Shown: piece after piece, positions 17,496 to 27,186 of the stretch
Layout of the letters: each line of letters begins with the position of its first letter
Numbering within the stretch: position 1 is the stretch's first letter
Assembly (NCBI GenBank): GCA_910579035.1
Contig: CAJTSR010000005.1
Span: forward strand, 58,183-122,182
Origin: an uncultured Muribaculaceae bacterium
GTDB lineage: Bacteria; Bacteroidota; Bacteroidia; Bacteroidales; Muribaculaceae
Direction: 5' to 3'
Length of the DNA: 64,000 bases
The notes under the pieces: generated by a model
What the model saw: the letters and a program-made list of their open reading frames with translations, nothing else
Told to the model about the DNA's origin: nothing
Database searches by the model: none
Position numbers and translations under genes: made by a program

Positions 17496-18058
17496 AAAAG
17501 ATAGCAGTATTCGCCAGCGGCAACGGCTCCAACTTCGAGGCCGTCACGGCAGCTGCCCGCTCGGGGCTGATACCAGACTGCGAGGTGGCGTTGTGCGTGT
17601 GCGACAGGCCCGGCGCGTATGTCACCGGGCGGGCGGCGCGCCTCGGAGTGCCAGTTCTGGAATTTAGTCCGCGCGACTTCGGGTCGAAGCGCGATTTCGA
17701 GAAAATGATAGCCGACGAACTCGACCGCCTCGGCATAGCGCTGGTGTGCCTCGCAGGATATATGAGAATAGTGGGCGAGGAATTACTCGGACGCTATGGC
17801 GGCAGGATAATCAATATCCACCCGGCGCTACTGCCGGCATTCCCGGGGGCGCACGCTATCCGCGATGCTTTTGAATACGGAGTGAAGGTGTATGGCGTGA
17901 CAATACACCGCGTGGACAGCACCGTCGACGGCGGCGCCATCATAGCGCAGGAAGCCGTGCCTTACGAAGGACGCGACATCGACGAACTTACAGCCCTTAT
18001 ACACAGCGCCGAGCACCGCCTATACCCCGCCGCCATAGCCCGCCTCCTCGCAGAGTAA
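17492..18058 (+). CDS. purN: Phosphoribosylglycinamide formyltransferase
   Basis: 188 residues starting MKKIAVFASGNGSNFEA at 17492, overlapping the preceding stop by 4 bases. PurN transfers a formyl group from 10-formyl-THF to GAR in purine synthesis. Diagnostic features: the phosphate-binding GNGSN loop (10-14), LAGYMRI, the catalytic NIHPALLPAFPG segment with Asn and His, and TIHRVDSTVDGG containing the second active-site region with its Asp. Normal length for the family. It converges on the RSH gene. Confidence 0.93.
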   Translation: MKKIAVFASGNGSNFEAVTAAARSGLIPDCEVALCVCDRPGAYVTGRAARLGVPVLEFSPRDFGSKRDFEKMIADELDRLGIALVCLAGYMRIVGEELLGRYGGRIINIHPALLPAFPGAHAIRDAFEYGVKVYGVTIHRVDSTVDGGAIIAQEAVPYEGRDIDELTALIHSAEHRLYPAAIARLLAE

Positions 18059-18096
18059 GCGGCAGCGCTTAAACGAATTGCCGACGAAAACGCGGG

Positions 18097-19962
18097 TCAG
18101 AAGGCGACTGTATCGACGCCGGCGATGGCGGATATGTGGTGGACCACTGTCTGCAACTCGGCGTCGGAATGGACTCGGAAGGCTATCTTGCAGCTCACTA
18201 TGGAGTCGACCGCCGAGGTATTGAAGCTGTCGATGTTGAGGTTCAGCTCGTTGGTGATGCAGTCTACAAGATCGATAAAGAGGTGGTAGCGGTCGACCGC
18301 CGTTACGTCGATCTTCACCGGATAGAGGGTTTCGTCGGCAACGAAGTCGACCGACACTATGTCGTCGCCCTGCTGCGTGGCAAGCCTTATAGCCACGGGG
18401 CAGTCGCGCTTATGCAGCGTTATTGAGCCGTCGGCCTCTCGGAAGCCTATCACTTCCTCGCAGGGTATCGGGTTGCACTCGGGGCAGCGGCAGTATTCTT
18501 TTTTAGGAAGCGAGGCAAGGTATGCCTCTATGGCGTTCTTGGCCTTGTATGTCACCACGGCGTCGAGCCAGTCGGGCTGCGGGTGCACGCCGTCGTCGGT
18601 GAATATCTCCACGACGTCGCCTCTGTGGAGCTTCGCTTTCACCGAGGCAAGGAAATTATTGAGCCGGGCGTACTTGGCGTGCAGACCCAGTTCGGGATCG
18701 ACCTCGAAGGCGAAGTCGAGCACCGTGGCTTTCTGGGGCAGCACCACGGGGTTGCCGTGGGGCGTGAAGGTCATAATGTCGTCGTTGTAGAAGGTGGTGG
18801 CGACATTTTCGAGGAACGTGCTGCCGTCGAGGCCGTGGTAGGCGATATCGCGCAGTATGGCCCGGAACTTTTCAATCCACCGGCGGATATTGTCGTCGGA
18901 ACGGTCGGCGATACAGCCGAGCTGCGAGTCGCGTACCATCCGCTCGCTGCTGATGTGCACCTCCTGCCACCGGCCGAAGTCGGCGAGTAGCTTCACGTGG
19001 AAACTCTGGTAGCCGTTTTCCTTCGGGGAGTCGATATAGTTTGTTATTCCCCCGGGCTTTTCCTTGAAGCGGTCGGTGAGAATGGAATATATGCGCAGAG
19101 CCATGTCCTTCTCGCTCACTCCCTGCGGGGTGTCGAATACTATCTCTGTGAAATGGCGGTATTTGAGATGGTTGAAATCGTCGCCGAACTTGTGCATCTT
19201 CCGCCACACGCTGTAGGGGTGGCGGTACTCGATGTACACCCGCGCCTTTATGCCGCTGTCTTTGAGCGTCTGGCGTATTTCGGAGCAGAACACTTCCAGA
19301 CGCTCGGCCTGGGCGCGCCTGTCGCCCTCGATAAGACGCACCAGCTCGTCGTACTCCCTGGGGCAGCGGAAGCGGAAACTAAGATTCTCCAGCTCTGTCT
19401 TGACATGGTACAGGCCGAGGCGGTTCGCCAGCGGGGCGTAGAAATAGTCGGTTTCGCCGGCTATCTTCATCTGCTTGTCGGGGCGCATGCTCGACAGGGT
19501 ACGCATATTGTGCAGACGGTCGGCGAGCTTCACCAGAATCGCGCGAATGTCGTACTGCACGGCGTTGAGCATCTGCTTGAAGTTGTCGAGCTGCCGCGAC
19601 ATTTCGTACTTTTCCTTTTTCTGCTTTGTGACCACGCTCACGAGAAATGCCACGTCGTCGCCGAAGCGCTGCCTTATGTCGTCGATTGTGTAGTCGGTAT
19701 CCTCCACCACGTCGTGGAGGAATGCCGCAATCACAAGGTTTGCTTCCAACGACAGCTCCTGAGCCGCTATGGTAGCCACCGCTATCGGGTGCAGGATATA
19801 CGGCTCGCCGGTTTTGCGCCTCTGCGAAGAATGAGCACTGCGCGCCAGCTCGAAGGCCGCCTTTATTCGCTCCATATCGCCGGGCGACACCCGCCCCTCC
19901 ATTGCCGCAAACACGGCTCCGGCACGTTCATCGATGATTCGGTTGTAATCCTGCTGTTCCAT
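18097..19962 (-). CDS. RelA/SpoT homolog, probably SpoT-like hydrolase with altered synthetase site
   Basis: 621 residues from the ATG at 19962 (MEQQDYNR). The HD hydrolase domain is intact, with HPIAVATIA (His58), HDVVEDT (83-89) and VKLADRLHNMRTL (144-156). The synthetase domain keeps DSPKENGYQSFH (311-322) and the EVH...ERM segment, but the region where family members have a (Y/F)DxxAxR catalytic Asp reads LKYRHFTEIVF (266-276), without that Asp. TGS (about 425-485) and C-terminal regulatory parts follow. I infer mainly ppGpp hydrolysis. A second, canonical RSH lies at 49928. It is divergent from the sigma-54 activator. Confidence 0.85.
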   Translation of the reverse strand: MEQQDYNRIIDERAGAVFAAMEGRVSPGDMERIKAAFELARSAHSSQRRKTGEPYILHPIAVATIAAQELSLEANLVIAAFLHDVVEDTDYTIDDIRQRFGDDVAFLVSVVTKQKKEKYEMSRQLDNFKQMLNAVQYDIRAILVKLADRLHNMRTLSSMRPDKQMKIAGETDYFYAPLANRLGLYHVKTELENLSFRFRCPREYDELVRLIEGDRRAQAERLEVFCSEIRQTLKDSGIKARVYIEYRHPYSVWRKMHKFGDDFNHLKYRHFTEIVFDTPQGVSEKDMALRIYSILTDRFKEKPGGITNYIDSPKENGYQSFHVKLLADFGRWQEVHISSERMVRDSQLGCIADRSDDNIRRWIEKFRAILRDIAYHGLDGSTFLENVATTFYNDDIMTFTPHGNPVVLPQKATVLDFAFEVDPELGLHAKYARLNNFLASVKAKLHRGDVVEIFTDDGVHPQPDWLDAVVTYKAKNAIEAYLASLPKKEYCRCPECNPIPCEEVIGFREADGSITLHKRDCPVAIRLATQQGDDIVSVDFVADETLYPVKIDVTAVDRYHLFIDLVDCITNELNLNIDSFNTSAVDSIVSCKIAFRVHSDAELQTVVHHISAIAGVDTVAF

Positions 19963-20012
19963 GGCGTTTAAGTTCTCTAAATGAGCAGGCCGTAAAATTA
20001 CGTATTTTTGCG

Positions 20013-20021
20013 TATATTTGC
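20013..20021 (+). promoter_or_regulatory. -7 element just before the sigma-54 activator gene
   Basis: TATATTTGC matches TAnnTTTGC. The expected start site would lie about 3 bases before the ATG at 20030, so the mRNA may be nearly leaderless. Confidence 0.4.
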
Positions 20022-20029
20022 AATCGCAA

Positions 20030-21277
20030 ATGGAAAATGAACGACAATATACTGCTTCGCCTGCCGTACAGCAGGCCAAACAACGCTACGGCATCGTGGG
20101 TAACGCCCCGGCGCTTGGCGAGGCCGTGGAGCGCGCCATCAAGGTAGCGCCCATCGACCTGTCGGTGCTCGTCACCGGCGAGAGCGGCGCGGGCAAGGAG
20201 TTCTTTCCTCAGATTATCCACGGGGCAAGCGCCCGCAAGCACGCCCGCTACATAGCCGTGAACTGCGGCGCGATTCCCGAAGGCACCATCGACTCCGAGC
20301 TGTTCGGCCACGAGAAGGGAGCCTTTACCGGGGCTGTGGACTCCCGCAAGGGATACTTCGAGGAGGCCGACGGCGGCACTATCTTCCTCGACGAGGTGGC
20401 AGAGCTGCCGCTCACCACGCAGGCACGCCTGCTGCGAGTGCTCGAAACGGGCGAATACCTGCGGGTAGGCTCGTCGACAGTGCGCAAGACAAACATACGC
20501 ATCGTGGCGGCCACCAACGTGGACCTTGTGCGCGCCGTGGCCGACGGGCGCTTCCGCGAAGACCTCTACTACCGCCTGTCGACAATACAGATCCAGGTGC
20601 CGCCCCTGCGCGACCGCGGCAGCGACATACGCCTGCTGGCGCGACGGTTCGCATCGGCCTTTGCCGAGCGCTACAAGATGCCACCCGTCAGCTTCTCGGA
20701 AGAGGCCGAGCTGCTGATGCGCCGCTACCGCTGGCCGGGCAATGTGCGCCAGCTCAAGAACGTTGTCGAGCAGATGGCGCTGTTCGAGGCCGGCGCGGAA
20801 ATAGACGCCGACACCCTCAAAGGTTACCTGCCGGCCGTGAGCACGAGCTATATGCCCGTGGCAGGCGAAAGCGCGCACTCCTACGAACGCGAGCGCGAAA
20901 TGCTTTTCGGCATGATTTTCAACCTGCAAAGCCGCATCGACCAACTACAGGAGAAGATCGACAAGCAGCCCGCCAAGCCTCACGAGAACTCCCACCTGCT
21001 GGCCCGCGCCATCAGAGAGGAGGCCGCCGAAAACCAGTACCCCACATCGCTTGTGATTAGCCGCAAGCCCGACAACAACGCCGACACGCCCCAGCCCTGC
21101 AACGACGTGCCGTACGCCGAAGTACTCGACACACCCGAAACAATGCAGGACAAGGAGCGGCGCGCCATACGCGACGCCCTTGTGCGCAACAGCGGCCACC
21201 GCAAGGCTGCCGCTGCCGAACTGCAGATTTCCGAACGCACCCTTTACCGCAAAATCAAAGAATATGGCCTCGAATAG
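20030..21277 (+). CDS. Sigma-54-dependent transcriptional activator without receiver domain
   Basis: 415 residues from the ATG at 20030; a TTG at 20018 is in frame. The AAA+ domain starts almost at the N-terminus: Walker A GESGAGKE (50-57), sigma-54 contact loop GAFTGA (97-102), Walker B GTIFLDE (116-122) and arginine-finger region FREDLYYRL. A variable Gln/Lys-rich linker is followed by a Fis-type helix-turn-helix at the C-terminus (AIRDALVRNSGHRKAAAAEL...RTLYRKIKEYGL). No receiver, GAF or PAS domain precedes it, so activity control is not visible. Such activators remodel RpoN polymerase. The gene overlaps lptE by 14 bases, which ties it to the envelope genes that follow. Confidence 0.92.
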   Translation: MENERQYTASPAVQQAKQRYGIVGNAPALGEAVERAIKVAPIDLSVLVTGESGAGKEFFPQIIHGASARKHARYIAVNCGAIPEGTIDSELFGHEKGAFTGAVDSRKGYFEEADGGTIFLDEVAELPLTTQARLLRVLETGEYLRVGSSTVRKTNIRIVAATNVDLVRAVADGRFREDLYYRLSTIQIQVPPLRDRGSDIRLLARRFASAFAERYKMPPVSFSEEAELLMRRYRWPGNVRQLKNVVEQMALFEAGAEIDADTLKGYLPAVSTSYMPVAGESAHSYEREREMLFGMIFNLQSRIDQLQEKIDKQPAKPHENSHLLARAIREEAAENQYPTSLVISRKPDNNADTPQPCNDVPYAEVLDTPETMQDKERRAIRDALVRNSGHRKAAAAELQISERTLYRKIKEYGLE

Positions 21278-21785
21278 ACTGCGCCTCCCCATACTGCTGA
21301 TAGCGCTGCTCGCCACTGCCTTCACCGGCTGCCGGATAAGCTACAAATTCAACGGGTCGGCTCTCGACTACACCGTGTACAAGACCGTGAGCATATCCGA
21401 CTTCCCCATTCGCGCCGCCCTCGTGTACCCGCCCCTGCAGCAGGTATTCGAGAACGAGCTGCGCAACTATATCGACCGCAACACGCGCCTGCAGGTTACC
21501 GACGGCGCTTCCGACCTGCAGCTCGAAGGCGAGATCACGGGCTACAACCTCTCGCCCCAGGCAGTGGGCGAAAGCGGATATGCCACCAATACCCGCCTGA
21601 CGATTTCCGTGCGTGTAAAATATACCGACAACAAGCAGGAAGGCAAGGACATCGACCAGACATTCAGCGCATACCGCGACTTCCCGAGCACCGAGATGCT
21701 GACCGACGTCCAGGACCAGCTCTGCGACGAGATATCGAAAGAACTCGTAGACCTCATATTCAACGCAACCCTCGGTAACTGGTAA
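21264..21785 (+). CDS. lptE: LptE-like LPS-assembly lipoprotein
   Basis: 173 residues from the ATG at 21264. A lipoprotein signal peptide ends in the lipobox FTGC (C23). The mature part begins RISYKFNGSALDYTVYKTVSISDFP, followed by a LptE-type core (FENELRNYIDRNTRLQVTDGASDLQLEGEITGY), and the C-terminus has the EISKELVDLIFNATLGNW helix. LptE plugs LptD and helps insert lipopolysaccharide in the outer membrane. In Bacteroidetes it is commonly placed after a sigma-54 activator and before secG, as here. The next gene starts on the last base of its stop codon. Confidence 0.88.
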   Translation: MASNRLRLPILLIALLATAFTGCRISYKFNGSALDYTVYKTVSISDFPIRAALVYPPLQQVFENELRNYIDRNTRLQVTDGASDLQLEGEITGYNLSPQAVGESGYATNTRLTISVRVKYTDNKQEGKDIDQTFSAYRDFPSTEMLTDVQDQLCDEISKELVDLIFNATLGNW

Positions 21786-22573
21786 TGGACTCCTCGCAAC
21801 AGTTGGGACAACTCCTGCAGTCGCTCGCCGACAAGGCTCCGGACGCGCTCGACAACTACGCGCGGGCACTGTTGGCCGATGCCGCCGCGCGCTATCCTTA
21901 CTTTGCCGTGCCTGCGCTCGCCCTGCTCCGCGACGGGCGCACGGAAAACGACACCGACGCGCTGCGCCAACGGCTTGCGCTCACCGCGTCGTCGCAGCGC
22001 ACACTCGCCTTCGCCGCATACGGCGACAAATGGCGCGACTTCTACCCTGCCGCAGCCGAGCCGCAGCCCCAGGACACCACCGACGTAATCGATACCTTCC
22101 TCCGCACTTACGGCTCGTGCACGCCCGAAGAAGAAGCGCTGATTGAAAAAATGATATTCAATCCCGCGCCCGACTATGCCGAGATGCTTGCCCGCGAGGA
22201 GCAGGAAAACCTGCCCGAGGCGCCGACCGACGCCCCCGACTCGCCGGACGCCCGCATAGCCGCCTTCATACTCCGCGAGCACCCCGCCGCGCACAAAGAG
22301 GAAGAACCTGAGCCACAAGCAGACGAAGAAGCCGAAAAAAGCCCGATCCCCAGGCCGGAACACTCCGATGATTCCCTGCTGAGCGAAAGTCTGGCCCGAA
22401 TATTCATAAAACAGGGCAGATATGAGCGCGCGCACGAAATTATATCGGGCTTACGCTTGAAATTTCCAAAAAAAAGCGCTTACTTTGCAGACCAATTGCG
22501 CTTCCTGCAAAAATTGATTATAAACCAACGCCGCAAAGAGGCTTCGCAGTCACACGGCGACTCAAAAAATTAA
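21785..22573 (+). CDS. Conserved hypothetical between lptE and secG
   Basis: 262 residues, no signal peptide, acidic. The N-terminal half (1-125) is helical with Ala/Leu repeats. A low-complexity Glu/Pro/Ala linker occupies about 138-195. The last 60 residues (SLARIFIKQGRYERAHEIISGL to KKSAYFADQLRFLQKL) look like one tetratricopeptide-type helical pair. No function is known to me. Its start overlaps the lptE stop by one base and secG follows 7 bases later, suggesting an envelope or secretion-related role. The gene becomes AT-richer toward its end. Confidence 0.75.
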   Translation: MDSSQQLGQLLQSLADKAPDALDNYARALLADAAARYPYFAVPALALLRDGRTENDTDALRQRLALTASSQRTLAFAAYGDKWRDFYPAAAEPQPQDTTDVIDTFLRTYGSCTPEEEALIEKMIFNPAPDYAEMLAREEQENLPEAPTDAPDSPDARIAAFILREHPAAHKEEEPEPQADEEAEKSPIPRPEHSDDSLLSESLARIFIKQGRYERAHEIISGLRLKFPKKSAYFADQLRFLQKLIINQRRKEASQSHGDSKN

Positions 22574-22580
22574 TATCGAT

Positions 22581-22970
22581 ATGCACGTTGTCATAATTGT
22601 ATTGACAGTTATTGTAGCCATTCTGCTCATAGGCATTGTCCTTATCCAGAAATCCAAAGGCGGAGGCCTCTCGTCGCAGTTCGGCGCGGCAAGCTCTGTA
22701 ATGGGCGTCCGCCAGACCAACACCTTCCTTGAAAAGGCCACATGGACGCTTGTAAGCTGCCTTGTAGTGCTCTCCATCATCTCGGCATTCACCATGCCCA
22801 AGGCATCGCAGGGCACACAGCTCCGCACCCAGCCCGTGGCTCCCGCCACTCCTGCCGCCACAGCTCCCGCCGGCCAGTTCGACACTCCCGTGGCTACCCC
22901 GGTGGCCGCTGAGGAAGTAGCAGCCGAAGAAGTGGCAGAGCTTCCCGCAGCAGCAGAAGGACAGGAATAA
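22581..22970 (+). CDS. secG: Preprotein translocase subunit SecG
   Basis: 129 residues. Two membrane helices (about 2-20 and 52-72) flank the conserved cytoplasmic loop IQKSKGGGLSSQFG with MGVRQTN...FLEKATW, as in SecG. The C-terminal 45 residues are a low-complexity Ala/Pro/Glu/Val tail common in Bacteroidetes versions. SecG associates with SecYE and helps SecA-driven export. It is followed by a strong hairpin at 22993-23033. Confidence 0.93.
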   Translation: MHVVIIVLTVIVAILLIGIVLIQKSKGGGLSSQFGAASSVMGVRQTNTFLEKATWTLVSCLVVLSIISAFTMPKASQGTQLRTQPVAPATPAATAPAGQFDTPVATPVAAEEVAAEEVAELPAAAEGQE

Positions 22971-22992
22971 TAAAAACGAAGCAAAACCCATC

Positions 22993-23033
22993 ATCATATC
23001 CCGAAAGGACGCAAGAGCCGGGCGGGATATGAT
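22993..23033 (+). terminator. Hairpin after secG
   Basis: ATCATATCCCG (22993-23003) pairs perfectly with CGGGATATGAT (23023-23033), followed by TTGTTGT. It lies 16 bases before the next ATG, so it may terminate secG transcripts or shape the leader of the U32 gene. Confidence 0.6.
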
Positions 23034-23048
23034 TTGTTGTATGTATAT

Positions 23049-24293
23049 ATGAAACGCAGCGACTTTGAAATAATGGCTCCCGTAGGCAGCCGCGAATCGC
23101 TCAGCGCCGCCATAAACGCCGGTGCCGACGCCGTGTACTTCGGCGTGGAAGGACTCAACATGCGCTCCAAGAGCAGCGCCAACTTCACCCTCGACGACCT
23201 TCGCGACATAGCGGCCACCTGCACCGGTCACGGAGTAAAGACATACCTGACGGTCAACACCATAGTCTACGACGAAGACCTCGAAAAAGTCGACGCCATC
23301 GTGGCAGCGGCAGCCGAGGCGGGCATCAGCGCCGTCATAGCCTCCGACCTCGCCGTATTCGCCGCCTGCCGCCGCCACGGCGTGGAGATACACATATCCA
23401 CCCAGTGCAACATATCGAATATCGAGGCCGTGCGCTTCTATTCGGCATATGCCGATGTGATGGTGCTGGCCCGCGAGTTGAACCTCGACCAGGTGGCCGC
23501 CATATCGCAGGCCATAGAGCGCGAGGACATATGCGGCCCGTCGGGACAGCGGGTAAGGCTCGAAATGTTCTGCCACGGCGCGCTGTGCATGGCTGTGTCG
23601 GGCAAGTGCTACCTCAGCCTGCACCAGATGAACTCAAGCGCCAACCGAGGCTCCTGCACCCAGATATGCCGCCGGGGATACGGCGTCACCGACCTCGAAA
23701 CGGGCGACGAGCTCAATGTCGACAACAAGTATATAATGTCGCCCAAAGACCTCAAGACCATACACTTTATCGACCGCATGGCCGAAGCCGGCGTGAGGGT
23801 TTTCAAAATAGAGGGGCGCGCCCGCGGGCCTGAATACGTCAAGACCGCCGTGGAATGCTACTCGGAAGCCCTACAGGCAGTATGCGACGGCACATACGGA
23901 CAGGAAAAGGTCAACGGCTGGGACGAACGCCTTGCCATGATTTTCAACCGTGGATTCTGGAACGGCTACTACCTCGGGCAGCGGCTCGGCGAGTGGTCCG
24001 GCAAATACGGCTCCTCGGCCACGCGGGTTAAGCAGTACGCGGCTAAGGGTGTGAAGTGGTTCTCGCGCCTCGGCGTGGGCGAGTTCTTTATGGAGGCTGC
24101 CGAGCTATGCGTGGGCGACGAGGTGGTAATCACCGGGCCGACCACGGGAGCCCTCGTGGTAAAGGTGGAGGACATACGTGTAGACGGCCGCAGTGTCGAA
24201 AAAGCCGTCAAAGGCGACAGTTTCTCCATAGCCGTACCGGCAAAGATACGCCCCGCCGACCGCCTCTACCGCTGGCTGCCGACAGAAGGATAG
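23049..24293 (+). CDS. U32 family protein, TrhP (YegQ)-like tRNA hydroxylation enzyme
   Basis: 414 residues from the ATG at 23049 (MKRSDFEIMAPVGS). Features of the U32 'peptidase' family: AGADAVYFGVEG near the N-terminus, ISTQCNISN, and the cysteine set in EMFCHGALCMAVSGKCYLS and RGSCTQICRR that probably holds an Fe-S cluster, then FKIEGRARGPEYV. Family members TrhP and RlhA act in prephenate-dependent hydroxylation of tRNA U34 or 23S rRNA. The arrangement here best resembles TrhP; a protease role is not supported by any visible catalytic triad. Confidence 0.8.
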   Translation: MKRSDFEIMAPVGSRESLSAAINAGADAVYFGVEGLNMRSKSSANFTLDDLRDIAATCTGHGVKTYLTVNTIVYDEDLEKVDAIVAAAAEAGISAVIASDLAVFAACRRHGVEIHISTQCNISNIEAVRFYSAYADVMVLARELNLDQVAAISQAIEREDICGPSGQRVRLEMFCHGALCMAVSGKCYLSLHQMNSSANRGSCTQICRRGYGVTDLETGDELNVDNKYIMSPKDLKTIHFIDRMAEAGVRVFKIEGRARGPEYVKTAVECYSEALQAVCDGTYGQEKVNGWDERLAMIFNRGFWNGYYLGQRLGEWSGKYGSSATRVKQYAAKGVKWFSRLGVGEFFMEAAELCVGDEVVITGPTTGALVVKVEDIRVDGRSVEKAVKGDSFSIAVPAKIRPADRLYRWLPTEG

Positions 24294-24327
24294 TGACTTT
24301 TGCGCGGAAACGATAGCTCTTGCGCGC

Positions 24328-24405
24328 AAAAACGCGGCACGCCGCGTCCCTACTCCTCCTGCTCACCTATTCACATATCCACTTAACCACCTGCTCACCT
24401 ATGCC
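24328..24405. repeat. Composite repeat: CGCG hairpin plus octamer array
   Basis: ACGCGGC-AC-GCCGCGT (24332-24347), then CCCTACTCC and five or so degenerate octamers of form YCACYTRN (about 24360-24400). The same order of parts, inverted, occurs at 49681-49792. Octamers without the hairpin occur at 30869-30915. Confidence 0.65.
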
Positions 24406-24430
24406 ATTAGGTTGTGTCGGGCTTTTTTCG

Positions 24431-24439
24431 TATATTTGC
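24431..24439 (+). promoter_or_regulatory. -7 promoter element of ruvX
   Basis: TATATTTGC matches TAnnTTTGC, 13 bases before the ruvX ATG. The -33 region is weak. Confidence 0.45.
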
Positions 24440-24452
24440 CAAAAGTTCAGAT

Positions 24453-24878
24453 ATGGGACGACTTATGGCCATTGACTTCGGACGCAAGCGTTGCGGCATC
24501 GCCGTGACCGACCCTCTGCGCATCATCGCCGGAGGGCTTACCACAGTGTCCACATCGGCGCTTCCCGAATACGTGGCGGCATATTGCGCCCGCGAGAGCG
24601 TCGACGCCATCATCGTGGGCGAACCTCGCGACATGCGCGGCAACCCGTCGGAATCGCAGCGTTTTATAGGCCCCGCTCTCGCGCGCCTGCGCAAGGCCGT
24701 GCCCGACATGCCGGTGGAATTTTACGACGAACGCTTTACCTCGGTACTGGCGCACCGGGCCATGCTCGACGGCGGCCTGCCCAAAATGGCACGTCGCGAC
24801 AAGGCGCTTGTCGATGAAATTTCGGCAACCATAATACTGACCGACTATCTCGAAAGCAAAAAATACAACCAGATATGA
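24453..24878 (+). CDS. ruvX: RuvX/YqgF putative Holliday junction resolvase / pre-16S rRNA nuclease
   Basis: 141 residues from the ATG at 24453 (MGRLMAIDFGRKRCGIAVTDP); the frame is open 13 codons upstream across the promoter. RNase H-like fold with D-containing first strand AIDFGRKRCGIA, middle GEPRDMRGNPSES and the FYDERFTSVLAHR segment with conserved Asp/Glu, then KALVDEISATIIL. The family matures 16S rRNA and/or resolves junctions. Its stop overlaps def by 4 bases. Confidence 0.9.
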   Translation: MGRLMAIDFGRKRCGIAVTDPLRIIAGGLTTVSTSALPEYVAAYCARESVDAIIVGEPRDMRGNPSESQRFIGPALARLRKAVPDMPVEFYDERFTSVLAHRAMLDGGLPKMARRDKALVDEISATIILTDYLESKKYNQI

Positions 24879-25438
24879 AATTACCCGTTTACTGCTACGG
24901 CCACCCTGTGCTCCGCACCGTTTCGGAGCCGCTCAAGCCCGATTTCGAGGGTCTTAAAGAGCTTGTGGCCCAGATGTTCGACGCCATGTACGAATCAGAA
25001 GGCGTCGGGCTGGCCGCGCCCCAGATAGGCAAGAACATAAGGCTCGTGGTAATCGACGCCGACCCCGTGGCCGACAGCTTCCCCGAATGCGCCGGTCGCA
25101 AATTCGCATTGATAAATCCCGAAATAGAGATTCTCGAAGGCGAAACCATATCGCGTTCCGAGGGCTGCCTCAGCCTGCCGGGCGTGTCGGAAAAGGTGCC
25201 GCGCACCGAGCATATAATGCTGCGCTGGCTCGACGAGAACCTTGAGCCTCATCAGGAAGAGATATCCGGCTTCCTTGCCCGCATAGTGCAGCACGAGTGC
25301 GACCACCTCGAAGGACGCCTGTTCATAGACCACATATCGCCCATACGCAAGCAGCTTATCAAGCGCAAGCTTACCGACATCGTTGCCGGCAAGGTACGGA
25401 CCGACTACCCCGTCCGCTTCGCCCCGCGCAAACACTGA
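24875..25438 (+). CDS. def: Peptide deformylase
   Basis: 187 residues, overlapping ruvX by ATGA. All three metal/active-site motifs are present: GVGLAAPQIG (44-53), EGCLSLPG (about 96-103) with the metal-binding Cys, and QHECDHLEG (about 137-145) with two His and the catalytic Glu. It removes the formyl group from nascent proteins. Length is normal. Confidence 0.95.
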   Translation: MKLPVYCYGHPVLRTVSEPLKPDFEGLKELVAQMFDAMYESEGVGLAAPQIGKNIRLVVIDADPVADSFPECAGRKFALINPEIEILEGETISRSEGCLSLPGVSEKVPRTEHIMLRWLDENLEPHQEEISGFLARIVQHECDHLEGRLFIDHISPIRKQLIKRKLTDIVAGKVRTDYPVRFAPRKH

Positions 25439-25478
25439 TAAGGACAGGGCGTTTAACAACCACAAAAACAACTAAAAA

Positions 25479-27164
<1,686 letters not shown>

Positions 27165-27186
27165 CGCCAAAACACTGTTTTCCGAC

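Noticed and set aside
23049..24293. Collagenase-type protease function for the U32 protein
   Set aside because: Cysteine pattern and overall sequence fit the tRNA/rRNA hydroxylation branch; no protease active site can be seen.
24350..24405. Octamer arrays as a CRISPR
   Set aside because: Units are 8 bases, directly adjoining, without spacers or cas genes.
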